Shown: positions 1-8,862, numbered from the stretch's first letter. The stretch is DNA of 64,000 bases from JAVBLK01 sp031553565 (GCA_031553565.1 JAVBLK010000035.1:1-64000); one strand, 5' to 3'. Notes: generated by a model not told the origin, from the letters alone. Made by a program: numbers and translations.

Positions 1-139
1 TTTGAATGTGGCGTGTCTTTTTGGCTAAAAACCGCCGGACCCGCTTGCCAATATCTCGATATTGTCTGCGCGTGTCCGTCAATTTTTATCTCAAAAATCC
101 ACAGCCAAATTCAAAGGTATTTGTTCATTGTTTCCTTAA
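1..139 (+). repeat. Divergent copy of the ~165-bp hairpin element (family M)
   Basis: This is the right-hand part of a diverged member of the dispersed hairpin family described at 10312. Recognisable landmarks are the GGCGTGTCTTTTTGG block, an apical hairpin CAATATC-TC-GATATTG, and a right end reading GTTCATTGTTTCCTTA. The left terminus lies outside the window or is lost. An open frame runs through it into prmA, but that is an accident of the repeat and not an N-terminal extension of PrmA. Confidence 0.55.
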
Positions 140-143
140 CAGT

Positions 144-1109
144 ATGAAATATTTAGAAATAACGATCATAACGACTACCGCGGCCAGCGAGCTGGCCGCC
201 GAGCTTTTGACCGCCGAGGGCTCGTCCGGAATAAGCATCGTCGATAAAAACGACCTGCTTGCGCTGTCCAAGGAAAAGGCGGCGTGGGATTATATCGAGG
301 ACGGCCTGTTGGAAAAGATGGGCGAGCACGCGCGCGTGTCGGGCTATTTCGATTTAGAGGCGGGCGCAGAGGCCATTTTGCGGCTGGAAAAACGCGCGGC
401 AAGGCTGAACGGGCACGAACTCGGTATCGACCTTGGGCCGATGGAGATCGTAAAGCGCGAGATCGACGATAACGACTGGATCGACCTTTGGAAAAAGCAT
501 TTTGTGCCGGTCAATATCGGCGGTATTACGATAGTGCCCGAATGGCTGGCTGGCGGGGCGGCAACGGACGGCGCGCAAAAAAATGTCTTTCTGAACCCCG
601 GCATGGCGTTCGGCACGGGCGAGCACGAGACTACAAGGGGCTGTATCGAGCTTTTGCAAAGGGCCGGTATCGCGGGCAAGACCGTGATCGACTTAGGCTG
701 CGGCAGCGGGATACTGGGGCTTACGGCGGCGGCGCTGGGGGCGGCGCGCGTCACAATGATAGATATCGACGCGCTGGCGGTCAAGGCTGCGCGGCATAAC
801 GTCTTGATCAATGCGGAGAACGGCCTGGACGTTTCCTTTATAACCGTGACGGAGGGCGACCTCTTTCAAAAGGCCGATATGCGCGCGGACGTGATAGCGG
901 CTAACCTTGCCAGCGGCCTGCTCATTTCTGCGGCGAAGGACATCACGGCTCATCTTAACCCCGGCGGCGCGCTGATTCTGTCGGGAATTATTGAGGAGCG
1001 GTTAGAGGGCGTGCTGAAGGCGTACAGGGACGTTTTAGGCGCGGACGCGGTAAAGGAGACGCTGCATCTCGGCGACTGGGTCGCGCTTCTCTTGTTAAAA
1101 GGGGAATAG
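144..1109 (+). CDS. prmA: Ribosomal protein L11 methyltransferase
   Basis: Cytoplasmic SAM-dependent enzyme that methylates ribosomal protein L11. The 321-residue product has the PrmA signature NPGMAFGTGEHETT at about residue 151 and the SAM-binding loop VIDLGCGSG at about 179; the N-terminal substrate-binding domain precedes them. The open frame extends upstream to base 6, but residues before MKYLEI are translated repeat sequence, so I chose the ATG at 144, which gives normal family length. No strong ribosome binding site is visible, because the repeat ends only about 4 bases before the start. It is followed by rsmE, a common clostridial pairing. Identification is secure; the start is likely. 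Confidence 0.93.
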   Translation: MKYLEITIITTTAASELAAELLTAEGSSGISIVDKNDLLALSKEKAAWDYIEDGLLEKMGEHARVSGYFDLEAGAEAILRLEKRAARLNGHELGIDLGPMEIVKREIDDNDWIDLWKKHFVPVNIGGITIVPEWLAGGAATDGAQKNVFLNPGMAFGTGEHETTRGCIELLQRAGIAGKTVIDLGCGSGILGLTAAALGAARVTMIDIDALAVKAARHNVLINAENGLDVSFITVTEGDLFQKADMRADVIAANLASGLLISAAKDITAHLNPGGALILSGIIEERLEGVLKAYRDVLGADAVKETLHLGDWVALLLLKGE

Positions 1110-1125
1110 ACGACGGGGGGGTGCT

Positions 1126-1200
1126 CGGAGTGACGGGGCGGAAATTAAGCCGGCTTGTGTTACTGCGACGCTGGAGCCCGTCTTCCGCCCCGTCACTCCG
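1126..1200 (+). repeat. Family A hairpin: 18-bp perfect stem with conserved loop
   Basis: Perfect inverted arms CGGAGTGACGGGGCGGAA (1126-1143) and its complement (1183-1200) enclose a 39-base core containing GCTTGTGTTACTGCGACG. The same core with two differences recurs at 52178-52208, but there the arms are an unrelated 21-bp pair. It sits between prmA and rsmE. It has no T-tract, so it is not a standard terminator. Confidence 0.75.
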
Positions 1201-1304
1201 CTCCGGCGTTAGTGCGGCTTACGCAATTTTTTACAGTGCCGTAAGCGCTTTGGAATGGAAAAGGATGGGAACGGGTAAAAACAGGTCAGGAAAGGAAAGA
1301 GGAA

Positions 1305-2045
1305 ATGGCACAGCGGCGGTTCTTTGTCAGTGAAACGGATATAAACGGCGATTCTTGCGTTATTTTTGGCGAGGAGTTCAACCATATGGTGAACGTTTTG
1401 CGGCTTAAGGCGGGGGACGCCGTTATTCTATGCACCGGGGACGGAAATGACCGGGAGGCGGAAATAATAGAGATCGGTAAACGGCAGCTGCTCTGCAAGA
1501 TCCACAGAACGACTGAAAACGAAAACGAGCCGCGCTTAAAGGTCACGCTGTATATGGCGCTGGTAAAGGGTGAAAAGATGGAGCTTATCGCCCAAAAAAT
1601 CACAGAATTGGGCGCGGCGGGGCTTGTGCCGGTGTCCACGCGCTTTACGACGGTAAAGCCGGATACTACGCGGCTCGACAGGCTGGAAAAGATTGCGCTG
1701 GAGGCGGCAAAACAGTGCGGCCGGGCGGTCACGCTGTCGATAGGAAGCGTTATCGATATATCAAAACTTCCCGCGGAGCTGAAAGAAAAGGGCTATGACC
1801 TTGTTTTGTTCCCGTATGAGAACGAAAGGGAGGCCGGGATAAAATCCGCGCTTAAAAAAATAGGCAAGGCTGAAAAGGCCGCGGTCATAATAGGCAGCGA
1901 GGGCGGCTTTTCGGAGGACGAGGCGGAAAGCCTGAAAAACGCAGACGCGATATCATGTTCTCTGGGCAAGCGCATCCTGCGCGCCGAAACGGCGGCGATA
2001 ACAGCCGTCGCGGCGGTAATGTTCGAGGCCGGGGAGATGGAGTAA
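1305..2045 (+). CDS. rsmE: 16S rRNA m3U1498 methyltransferase
   Basis: SPOUT-class methyltransferase that modifies U1498 of 16S rRNA. The 246-residue length fits the family. N-terminal PUA-like part (FNHMVNVLRLKAGD, about 27-40) is followed by the trefoil-knot part with IIGSEGGFSEDEAE (about 194) and LGKRILRAETAAI (about 219), the SAM-binding signature of RsmE. The ATG at 1305 is preceded by an AGAGG site about 4 bases away. It lies 195 bases after prmA, separated by a family A hairpin, so the two may be co-transcribed. Confidence 0.95.
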   Translation: MAQRRFFVSETDINGDSCVIFGEEFNHMVNVLRLKAGDAVILCTGDGNDREAEIIEIGKRQLLCKIHRTTENENEPRLKVTLYMALVKGEKMELIAQKITELGAAGLVPVSTRFTTVKPDTTRLDRLEKIALEAAKQCGRAVTLSIGSVIDISKLPAELKEKGYDLVLFPYENEREAGIKSALKKIGKAEKAAVIIGSEGGFSEDEAESLKNADAISCSLGKRILRAETAAITAVAAVMFEAGEME

Positions 2046-2248
2046 GCCCGGAAAAAGTCAGCGCAGCTGACCTGCCTGATCATAAAAGCGGCTGATAAAA
2101 GGCAAGGCGCGCAGTGCGGCAGTTTGAATGCAAGTTGCCAAACTAACTTCCGCCAAAACCCTTTGTCACACGAACTTCCACATTTAACTTCCACTGTGGA
2201 ACTTACTTTGGAATTTGACGTTTTGAAAAAAAACGTGCGAACGTATCG
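2046..2248. repeat. Degraded small-hairpin repeat tract
   Basis: The gap between rsmE and the convergent hinT holds short palindromes such as GTCAGCGCAGCTGAC (2058-2072) and a run of AACTTCC-type units, including CTTCCACATTTAACTTCCACTGTGGAA in part. The unit resembles the AATTTAACTTCCTGCGAAG hairpins at 14409-14520. No gene is visible here. Confidence 0.45.
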
Positions 2249-2587
2249 TTACACGCTGAAATTCATTTTTTGGCCGCCTAAAAGGTGGATATGGAAATGC
2301 TGTACGGTCTGGCCTGCGTCCTCGCCCTGGTTTACGACCAGCCGGTAGCCGTTTTTAAGGCCTAGGGAATCAGCGATCTCAGGGATCTTCTTTAAGATAA
2401 GCCCCAACGTACTTGCGTTGAACGCGCTCATTTCATGCAAATTCGCGTAATGCGCAGTCGGGATGATAAGGTAATGCACCTTTGCGACGGGCTTGATATC
2501 CTCGATCACGACAAGATCCCTGTCCTCATAGATAATATTTGCTGAGATCTTTTTCTGTATAATCGAACAAAAGATACAATCGTCCAT
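2249..2587 (-). CDS. hinT: HIT-family nucleotide hydrolase (HinT-like)
   Basis: Small cytoplasmic histidine-triad protein; the HinT branch hydrolyses purine nucleoside phosphoramidates. The 112-residue product has the N-terminal CIFC zinc pair (residues 4 and 7) and the C-terminal triad QHFHIHLL with His97, His99 and His101. The frame continues 10 codons further upstream, but MDDCIFC is the usual start and has a GGGAG site about 10 bases upstream. It is convergent with rsmE and divergent from the lipoprotein gene at 2806. Confidence 0.92.
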   Translation of the reverse strand: MDDCIFCSIIQKKISANIIYEDRDLVVIEDIKPVAKVHYLIIPTAHYANLHEMSAFNASTLGLILKKIPEIADSLGLKNGYRLVVNQGEDAGQTVQHFHIHLLGGQKMNFSV

Positions 2588-2709
2588 ATTCTCGTTCTCC
2601 CGATTTTTTATATACATGGATTATATCACGGAAAAATGTGGTTGTAAAGAGAGAGTCGTAATTAGTAAAAAGTACAGACTTAAAACAATAAACTATTGAG
2701 CGCTTTTAT

Positions 2710-2738
2710 TTGTATGCATAATATTAGTATGATATAAT
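2710..2738 (+). promoter_or_regulatory. Promoter for the InlB-repeat lipoprotein
   Basis: TTGTAT (2710-2715), a 17-base spacer, then a perfect TATAAT (2733-2738). The predicted transcript starts near 2745, about 60 bases before the chosen ATG at 2806. The surrounding DNA is AT-rich compared with the genes. Confidence 0.7.
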
Positions 2739-2805
2739 TATTATACAACGATATAATAGAATGAGTCGGGATGGGCAAGATATAATAAATATAATGGGGT
2801 GGATC

Positions 2806-4776
2806 ATGCGTAAAAGGTTTTTAGTTTCTGTCCTGCTGGTTTTGGTTTTGGCGGTATCGTTTACCGCATGCAGCAATATCGAATTCAAGATAAATTTTGT
2901 CGTGGATGATAATGTATATGCTTCCGTGCAAACGAACGGCGGCGAAACGATAAAAATGCCGGTTGACCCGCAAAAAACCGGTTATGAATTCGACGGGTGG
3001 TTCTGGGATAATAACACTTGGCAAAGGCCGTTTACGGCGTACTCGCTTATTAACGAGCCGCTTTCCGAGAATCTTTTAGTCTATGCCAAATGGAGAACAG
3101 CCGGTGAGCTGACAGGCACTCAGGCATCGTTCGCCGGCTTTATAGAAACTGTCGACGGCTATTATATGACAGTCCCGAACTCCACGAAAACATTTTCATT
3201 TACAACCGCAGTCAGAGTTTCATCGCGGGCAAGCTGGACTTTGTCGTCGGATATCGAAGGCAATAATACTATCGCCAGCAAAACTGTCGCACTGGAACCG
3301 GGTGACAATACTTATTACGTTCTGGTAAAAGCAAACGACAGCACTATCAAGCTGTATACGCTGAAGATCCGCCGCAAGCCGGTCTATACCGTCCGTTTCG
3401 ATGCGAACGGCGGGACGTCGGTCGACGCGCAATACATTGAGGAGGGAGGTTTTGCGACCGCGCCCGTCACTTCGCGCAAAGGGAACACATTCACCGGGTG
3501 GGATTACGATTTTACGTCGCCGGTGAACGGGGATATTATTGTAACGGCATCATGGGCAAAAGCTACGTACGTGATCACGCTTGACGCGAACGGCGGCACG
3601 GTTGAAGAAACGCAGATCGAGGTCGGCTACGGCGAATTTTATGAACTTCCGGAGCCGGTGAAAAAAGGATATAACTTTGGATCATGGATATATAATGGGA
3701 ATTTTATCAGCACTAGGGGCTACTGGTCAAAAGAAAGCGGCGGCACCTTGGTCGCATCTTGGCGGATAATCGAATATTACATTGTTTGCGATCTTGACGA
3801 AGGAACGCTTATTGAATCCAATCCTTATTCATACAACGTAAACGATCCGGATATCATCCTAAATAATCCGGAAAGGCCGGGGTACGAGTTTGACGGATGG
3901 TCGGGCACAGGGCTTTCAGGCAAAGTTAAAACGGTAAACATCCCGGCAGGGTCGACCGGGCACAGGTTCTTTTCGGCGAATTGGAGCGCGGCGTCATACG
4001 AAGTGACGCTTGACGACGGTGCGGGCGGGACGACCTCTGTTATTGCGCAATACGGTAAAGCAATGCCTGCCGCCCCGATGCCTGCAGCCCGTGAAGGCTT
4101 GATTTTTAAGGGATATATTGATGCGGACGGTAAGTGTTATTATAACGCAAACATGCAGAGCGAAAAGAAATGGGATAAAACTGCCGCAGCCACGCTTTTT
4201 GCGCGCTGGCTAACGCCGTCGGAGGCAAGAAGCGAATACATTATCGAAGCGGAAGAAACCAATCTTTCGGGTAAAACTGGATACGGTCTTTCAGGTACTG
4301 TATATGAATCGGGCATGATTCTTTCCGACAGGACGGGCACGGCAAGCAACGGCCGCTATGTCGGTTTTCTTTATTCCGAAAACATCTCTTTGGAATTCCG
4401 GTTCTTCTCGGGCGCGGAGGTCGGCGATGCGGAAATCGTGTTGCGCCTGGCGGCTGATTTCGAGGATATAGATTTGTCGCCCGGCAACTTTAAGATATTG
4501 CTGAACGGGGTGATTATTGAATATTCACCTTTATCGATCGCATATCCTTACGAAAATTTTAGCGATGAAACTTCTGAATTTTCAGATTTTACTGTCGCCG
4601 TAAACGCAAACCTGCATGCGGGCGCAAATTTAGTCCAAATAATTGTGGCGAACACCAAAGTGACGCCTGCCGGTACTGCGTACGCTACCGCGCCGCTTGT
4701 AGATTGCCTTAAGATTTATACCGCAGCAACCCTGACATGGACCAGTATCTTTGAGCAGGAAAGTATTGTCTTGTAA
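2806..4776 (+). CDS. Secreted lipoprotein with five InlB B-repeats, cadherin-like and CBM-like domains
   Basis: A 656-residue surface protein. It has a basic start, a hydrophobic signal segment and a lipidation cysteine at residue 22 (SFTAC, with an atypical Phe at -3). Visible order: Listeria-Bacteroides (InlB B) repeat at about 28-97, cadherin-like beta-sandwich at about 105-190 ending YTLKIRR, four more B-repeats at about 194-250, 254-319, 322-393 and 397-469 with the GYxFxGW / FDANGGT motifs, then a C-terminal beta module from EAEE at about 480 that resembles CBM6/35 sugar-binding modules. No catalytic domain is seen. I chose ATG 2806 over 2761 because it is preceded by GGGGTGG and begins a normal signal peptide. 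Adhesion or glycan binding is inference. Confidence 0.82.
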   Translation: MRKRFLVSVLLVLVLAVSFTACSNIEFKINFVVDDNVYASVQTNGGETIKMPVDPQKTGYEFDGWFWDNNTWQRPFTAYSLINEPLSENLLVYAKWRTAGELTGTQASFAGFIETVDGYYMTVPNSTKTFSFTTAVRVSSRASWTLSSDIEGNNTIASKTVALEPGDNTYYVLVKANDSTIKLYTLKIRRKPVYTVRFDANGGTSVDAQYIEEGGFATAPVTSRKGNTFTGWDYDFTSPVNGDIIVTASWAKATYVITLDANGGTVEETQIEVGYGEFYELPEPVKKGYNFGSWIYNGNFISTRGYWSKESGGTLVASWRIIEYYIVCDLDEGTLIESNPYSYNVNDPDIILNNPERPGYEFDGWSGTGLSGKVKTVNIPAGSTGHRFFSANWSAASYEVTLDDGAGGTTSVIAQYGKAMPAAPMPAAREGLIFKGYIDADGKCYYNANMQSEKKWDKTAAATLFARWLTPSEARSEYIIEAEETNLSGKTGYGLSGTVYESGMILSDRTGTASNGRYVGFLYSENISLEFRFFSGAEVGDAEIVLRLAADFEDIDLSPGNFKILLNGVIIEYSPLSIAYPYENFSDETSEFSDFTVAVNANLHAGANLVQIIVANTKVTPAGTAYATAPLVDCLKIYTAATLTWTSIFEQESIVL

Positions 4777-4831
4777 GATCCGTCAACGCGGTAATTTTCA
4801 AGTATTTTGCTATATTTTGCACTTTTCCGCA

Positions 4832-4848
4832 TATACTATCTAAAAGTA
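4832..4848 (+). promoter_or_regulatory. Candidate near-leaderless promoter for the TVP38-type gene
   Basis: TATACT at 4832-4837 places the expected transcription start at 4844, only 4 bases before the ATG at 4848. The -35 is weak (TTGCTA at 4807-4812, 19-base spacer). No Shine-Dalgarno sequence lies before the ATG. Confidence 0.45.
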
Positions 4849-5927
4849 TGCGCGGATTTTTTAAGACAAAAAAAGACGTAATAAGTGAAAAACCGGCAGG
4901 CGCGGCGGCGGACAAAAAAGGCGGCGGCGCGAAAGCCGCGGCAAGGCCTTTAAAGCGGCGGTCGCTGCTGGTATATTTGGGCGTCTGTCTGGCGCTGGTG
5001 ACATGCGTCGCCATATTTTTACGGCATCTTGCCTTGTGGATCAATCTTTCGGCTTACGCGATCTTTCTTGCGCTGATGATTACGGCGTGCGTGACTTATT
5101 TTATCAATAAGCCGGCGGCCTTCCGGCTGTGCATTACTGTCACTATCAGTATGGCGCTGATCCTTCTCGCATACATAATCCTTGACCAGACGGGCGTGTT
5201 CGACACGCTCAACAATATGGAGCTTATCAAAAACTTTATATTGTCAACGGGGATGTGGGGGCGGCTGGTGTTTGTGTTGGTGCAGATCGCCCAGGTCGTA
5301 TTTTTGCCGCTGCCCGCTATCTTGATCAACCTTACGGGCGTCGCGCTTTACGGGCCCGCACAGGGATTTTTTCTGTCCTTGATCGGCACGCTGATCGGCT
5401 CGGTCATCGCGTTTACAGTGGGCAAGGTGTTCGGCAAAAAGCTGGTATCGTGGATAGTCGGAAAGGAAGACGCCGACAAGTACCGCAAGATGTTCGACAA
5501 GAAAGGGCGGTTCATCTTTATACTGATGCTGGTTTTCCCGATTTTCCCTGACGATATGCTGTGTATGGTGGCGGGGATCACAACTATGTCGTACGGGTAC
5601 TTTACGCTGGCGGTACTGCTGTCGCGGCCGTGGGGGCTTGCGGCAACCTGCTTTTTCGGCAGCGGCCAGATCATACCGTTCCGCGGCTGGGGGCTTGCGG
5701 TCTGGGCGGTGATATTGATATTGCTTGCGCTTACGTTCTTTTTTGTGAATAAGCATAATAAAAAGATCATGGCGTTTTTTAACAAGCGTTTTGGAAAGAC
5801 GGACAAGGCGGAGGCCGCCTACAACAAGGCGCTCCTTTTTGAGGCCGCCGATATCGAGCCCGACACTAAAATTTTTGCCAAAGCAAGAAAATCACCCGTA
5901 AAGCCGAAACACAAAAAGCGGAACTGA
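4848..5927 (+). CDS. TVP38/TMEM64 (DedA/VTT) family membrane protein
   Basis: A 359-residue integral membrane protein. After a basic, low-complexity cytosolic N-terminus (about 1-38) there are roughly seven hydrophobic segments. The VTT domain is marked by PLPAILINLTGVALYGP (about 152-168), GxxxG-rich helices, and FPIFPDDMLCMVAGITTMSYGYF-like sequence at about 232-254, the family's re-entrant motif. The C-terminal tail is again basic. Members of this family are linked to lipid scrambling or membrane homeostasis; the substrate here is unknown. It stands between the lipoprotein and dxs, each apparently with its own promoter. Confidence 0.85.
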   Translation: MRGFFKTKKDVISEKPAGAAADKKGGGAKAAARPLKRRSLLVYLGVCLALVTCVAIFLRHLALWINLSAYAIFLALMITACVTYFINKPAAFRLCITVTISMALILLAYIILDQTGVFDTLNNMELIKNFILSTGMWGRLVFVLVQIAQVVFLPLPAILINLTGVALYGPAQGFFLSLIGTLIGSVIAFTVGKVFGKKLVSWIVGKEDADKYRKMFDKKGRFIFILMLVFPIFPDDMLCMVAGITTMSYGYFTLAVLLSRPWGLAATCFFGSGQIIPFRGWGLAVWAVILILLALTFFFVNKHNKKIMAFFNKRFGKTDKAEAAYNKALLFEAADIEPDTKIFAKARKSPVKPKHKKRN

Positions 5928-5979
5928 TACTAATCAGCCATACACAGCCGTTTTGTTACCGTTGCGGCGCGTTTTATGT

Positions 5980-5999
5980 TATACTTTTAACGTAAGCTA
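5980..5999 (+). promoter_or_regulatory. Candidate dxs promoter with very short leader
   Basis: TATACT at 5980-5985 predicts a transcript start near 5992, seven bases before the dxs ATG. The -35 region is not clear (TTGTTA at 5954-5959 is too far for this -10). There is no ribosome binding site before the ATG, which agrees with a leaderless-type start. Confidence 0.4.
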
Positions 6000-7870
6000 T
6001 GTTTTTAGAAAAAATCAACTCTACTGAGGATTTAAAAAATCTTAAGATAAAGGATCTGGATCCCCTTTGCAAAGAAATCAGGGACTACCTTATCGAAACT
6101 GTGACCGAAACGGGCGGGCACTTGTCGTCCAATCTGGGCGTGGTCGAGCTGACCGTCGCGCTGCATCATGTGTTCGACGCGCCAAGCGACAAAATCATCT
6201 TCGACGTCGGGCATCAGGCTTATACGCATAAGATCCTGACGGGCAGGCGCGAGGCGGTCAAAAGCATACGTCAGGAGGGCGGCATCAGCGGCTTTCCCAA
6301 GATCAGCGAGAGCGTGTATGACGCGTTCGGGACAGGCCACAGCTCGACCGCGCTGTCCGCGGCGCTGGGCATGGCCAAGGCGCGCGACCTTTCAGGCGGC
6401 GATAACGCGGTGATCGCCGTGGTGGGCGACGGCGCGATGACGGGCGGTATGGCGCTAGAGGCGCTGAACGATATCGGCGCGTACGGGAAACCGCTTATCA
6501 TTGTCCTCAACGACAACAAAATGTCCATATCGAAAAATGTCGGCGCGATGTCGCGGCATTTCGGCAGATTGCGGATAAAGCCGTCTTACCGCAAGACAAA
6601 GCGCCGGTTCAAACGCTTTTTGCGCGCGATACCGCTTATCGGGAAAGGGCTGGATCGTCTTATCAGCCGTTTTAAGGAATTTATTAAGCGTATCGTCCTG
6701 CCCGGCACGATATTCGGGCCGATGGGGATCAAGTACGTCGGGCCGATAAAGGGACACAATATCGAGGACATAATCGACTGCTTGAAGAACGCGCGGGGCG
6801 AGGAAGGCCCTGTGCTTTTACATATCGTCACAAAAAAGGGCAAGGGGATGGCTGCGGCCGAGGACGACCCGGCGCGCTATCACGGCGTAAACGGCAACGG
6901 CGATACAGGCGGCGACACGTTTTCGGCGGCTTTGGGCCGGGTGCTGTGCGATTTAGCGGAAAAGGATGATAAGATCTGCGCTATCACTGCCGGTATGGCG
7001 GACGGTACCGGGCTGGTTCCTTTCCGCGAAAAATACCCTGCAAGGTTTTTTGACGCGGGGATCGCCGAGCAGCATGCTGTCACGATGGCGGCAGGGCTGG
7101 CTGCGGCGGGCTATAAGCCGTTTGCGGCAATATATTCGACTTTTTTACAGCGCGCGTTCGACCAGGTCCTGCACGACGCGGCGTTACAGAAGCTGCCGGT
7201 AAAGATTATGATCGACAGGGCGGGCGTGGCGGGCGCGGACGGCAGTACGCATCAGGGGATATATGATATCGCGTATCTTTCGCTTATGCCGGATATGACG
7301 CTGCTTGCGCCATGCGATACGTCGCAGCTTAAAAAAATGGCCGGCTTTGCCGCGGGATATCCGCGCCCGATTTGCATCCGCTATCCCAAAAACTGCAAAA
7401 CTGAATATCCCGAGGGGGACTATGCCTTGCCTGAATATAACGGGGAAGGCGGTTTTAACGGCGCGTTGTGGCAGACTCTGAAAACGGGAACGGATAAAGT
7501 GACGCTGCTGTGCGCAGGGAACAGGATGCTGGACACCGCGTTTTCCGCCTCGGAAATTTTGGGGGGCAGGGCTGATATCAATATAGTAAACGCTTGCTTT
7601 ATCATGCCGTTGGACCATGAGTATCTTGAGAAGCTTTATTCGGAAAAGCACACCGTAATAACGATGGAGGACGGGATACTTGACGGCGGCTTCGGCGCGG
7701 CGGTGCTGAATTACTACAACCGCAGCGGCCGTACCGGTATGCGCGTCATTACCAGGGGAATAGAGGAGAAGTCCGTCCCGCACGGCAAAATAGAAACCGC
7801 CTTTATAAAAAGCGGCTTGAGCGGCGGGAGTATCGCGGATCTGATTTTGTCTGAAAACGGACGCGCTTGA
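5999..7870 (+). CDS. dxs: 1-deoxy-D-xylulose-5-phosphate synthase
   Basis: Condenses pyruvate and glyceraldehyde 3-phosphate in a thiamine diphosphate-dependent reaction, the first step of the MEP isoprenoid pathway. The 623 residues match the family length. Visible motifs are FDVGHQAYTHKILTGR near residue 68, the cofactor-binding GDGAMTGGMALEALN at about 142, the pyrimidine-domain segment DAGIAEQHAVTMAAGLA near 350, and DRAGVAGADGSTHQG near 402. Its stop lies two bases from the end of the convergent TM2 gene. No other MEP gene is in the window. Confidence 0.97.
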   Translation: MFLEKINSTEDLKNLKIKDLDPLCKEIRDYLIETVTETGGHLSSNLGVVELTVALHHVFDAPSDKIIFDVGHQAYTHKILTGRREAVKSIRQEGGISGFPKISESVYDAFGTGHSSTALSAALGMAKARDLSGGDNAVIAVVGDGAMTGGMALEALNDIGAYGKPLIIVLNDNKMSISKNVGAMSRHFGRLRIKPSYRKTKRRFKRFLRAIPLIGKGLDRLISRFKEFIKRIVLPGTIFGPMGIKYVGPIKGHNIEDIIDCLKNARGEEGPVLLHIVTKKGKGMAAAEDDPARYHGVNGNGDTGGDTFSAALGRVLCDLAEKDDKICAITAGMADGTGLVPFREKYPARFFDAGIAEQHAVTMAAGLAAAGYKPFAAIYSTFLQRAFDQVLHDAALQKLPVKIMIDRAGVAGADGSTHQGIYDIAYLSLMPDMTLLAPCDTSQLKKMAGFAAGYPRPICIRYPKNCKTEYPEGDYALPEYNGEGGFNGALWQTLKTGTDKVTLLCAGNRMLDTAFSASEILGGRADINIVNACFIMPLDHEYLEKLYSEKHTVITMEDGILDGGFGAAVLNYYNRSGRTGMRVITRGIEEKSVPHGKIETAFIKSGLSGGSIADLILSENGRA

Positions 7871-7872
7871 CC

Positions 7873-8406
7873 TTAAAAGTCCTGAATGCTTGACCAGGAA
7901 ATGCGCCGGCCTTCGCCGTCGCGGAAACGGCCTAACGCTATTAAAATAATATCGATAACATACCCGATTCCGAACAGCCCGCCGGTAAAAAGGTACAGGA
8001 TGCCCGTTCCGGCTTTTCCTGCATAGAATCTGTGAACGCCCAATGCCCCGAAAATCGCGCACAGGATCAAAGCAATCAAAAGGCTTTTTTCGCTGACGGC
8101 CTCGCGCGGCCTCTCGTTTACCGGTTCCGGCCCGCGCTGTTCATACCGGGGCTTGTATGCGGACTGGAACGGCTGACCGTAGTGATAATTACCTGAATAA
8201 TTATTCTGTCCGGGCGGCGCGTTCTTGTAGTCCGTATAATCGCCGGTTTTTGCCGCAAAAGGCCTCTTCGTATCCTGGGTATACGTATAATTATAATTAT
8301 AGTTATAGGTGCCGTAAGGCTTGAAAGACGGGTTTGCTTCGGCTTTTGTCCCGCAATATTCGCAGTAGTCGCCTTTAAGCGCGGCGCCGCAATTTTGGCA
8401 TTTCAT
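7873..8406 (-). CDS. Zinc-ribbon and TM2-domain membrane protein
   Basis: A 177-residue protein. The N-terminus MKCQNCGAALKGDYCEYCG is a CxxC...CxxC zinc ribbon. A Tyr/Asn-rich linker follows, then a TM2 domain (SLLIALILCAIFGALGVHRFYAGKAGTGILYLFTG... in part), with the family's GxHRFYxGK motif and two transmembrane helices. The open frame extends 39 codons upstream, but the zinc ribbon normally begins the protein and a promoter points to the ATG at 8406. Function of TM2 proteins in bacteria is not established. Confidence 0.8.
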   Translation of the reverse strand: MKCQNCGAALKGDYCEYCGTKAEANPSFKPYGTYNYNYNYTYTQDTKRPFAAKTGDYTDYKNAPPGQNNYSGNYHYGQPFQSAYKPRYEQRGPEPVNERPREAVSEKSLLIALILCAIFGALGVHRFYAGKAGTGILYLFTGGLFGIGYVIDIILIALGRFRDGEGRRISWSSIQDF

Positions 8407-8408
8407 GA

Positions 8409-8444
8409 TACTTACAGTATATTGTTTTCCGTCAGGGTTTTCAA
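8409..8444 (-). promoter_or_regulatory. Strong promoter placing transcript start 3 nt before the TM2 gene
   Basis: Reading the minus strand: TTGAAA (8444-8439), 17-base spacer, TATACT (8421-8416). The expected start is base 8409, three bases before the ATG at 8406. No ribosome binding site is present. This is one of the best candidates for a leaderless message in the window. Confidence 0.65.
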
Positions 8445-8487
8445 GCCCGAAAGTTATTTCTAATAAACATCTAATGAAAGATATTCG

Positions 8488-8563
8488 CCTTTTTCTTTCT
8501 GTTTGCCCGTCAGGGGCAGTCAATCATTCGAGCCCGGGTAGGGGAAAAGAAATAAGGAGGGGA
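8488..8563 (+). repeat. Family C palindromic repeat, degraded copy
   Basis: Begins CCTTTTTCTTT, contains TTGCCCGTCA, and ends GGGGAAAAGAAATAAGG. The arrangement matches better copies at 28497, 34922 and 48121. Confidence 0.5.
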
Positions 8564-8647
8564 AGTTTAAACAATTGTATTCTTAAAGAAAGCTGAATAA
8601 TTCTTTTGCGTTTAGCGGCAAAATTTGTTACTCAAAAAAATGATCCT

Positions 8648-8668
8648 CCTCGCAGCAAGACTGCGAGG
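8648..8668. repeat. Small perfect hairpin in the TM2-pyk gap
   Basis: CCTCGCAG and CTGCGAGG are separated by five bases. It is followed by further GTCGCAGCAAG-like sequence up to about 8710. With the family C copies either side, it fills most of the 480-base gap between the TM2 gene and pyk; no gene is seen there. Confidence 0.6.
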
Positions 8669-8732
8669 TATCTAATCGGGTCGTCGCAAGAATGGGTCGC
8701 AGCAAGCTGAGGGAATTAAACCCTGTACTCCC

Positions 8733-8820
8733 ATTTTTCTTTTCTCGTCATCCTTACTCTCTTTTTTGGCCGGACTATTTTCTTTTGACGGGTCTTGTGC
8801 TTTCTCGCTCAAAGAAAAAT
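8733..8820 (-). repeat. Family C palindromic repeat
   Basis: On the minus strand it reads ATTTTTCTTTGAGCG...ACCCGTCAAAAGAAA...CGAGAAAAGAAAAATGG, so the ends are complementary and the middle carries the shared CCCGTCAAAAGAAA core. Confidence 0.65.
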
Positions 8821-8828
8821 GTCCGTAG

Positions 8829-8862
8829 ATTAAAAACGCCTGCCGGTTTTGCGGCAGGCGTT
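8829..8862 (-). terminator. Rho-independent terminator of pyk
   Basis: On the minus strand an 11-bp stem AACGCCTGCCG/CGGCAGGCGTT with a 6-base loop is followed by TTT. It lies 24 bases past the pyk stop codon. Confidence 0.85.

Noticed and set aside
6..143. N-terminal extension of PrmA
   Set aside because: The extra 46 codons translate a diverged family M repeat; PrmA family length and sequence start at 144.
1121..1333. Small 70-codon protein between prmA and rsmE
   Set aside because: It crosses the family A hairpin, has no ribosome binding site and overlaps the rsmE start.
7184..8062. 292-codon minus frame across dxs and the TM2 gene
   Set aside because: It overlaps two well-supported genes in other frames and has no protein family signature.
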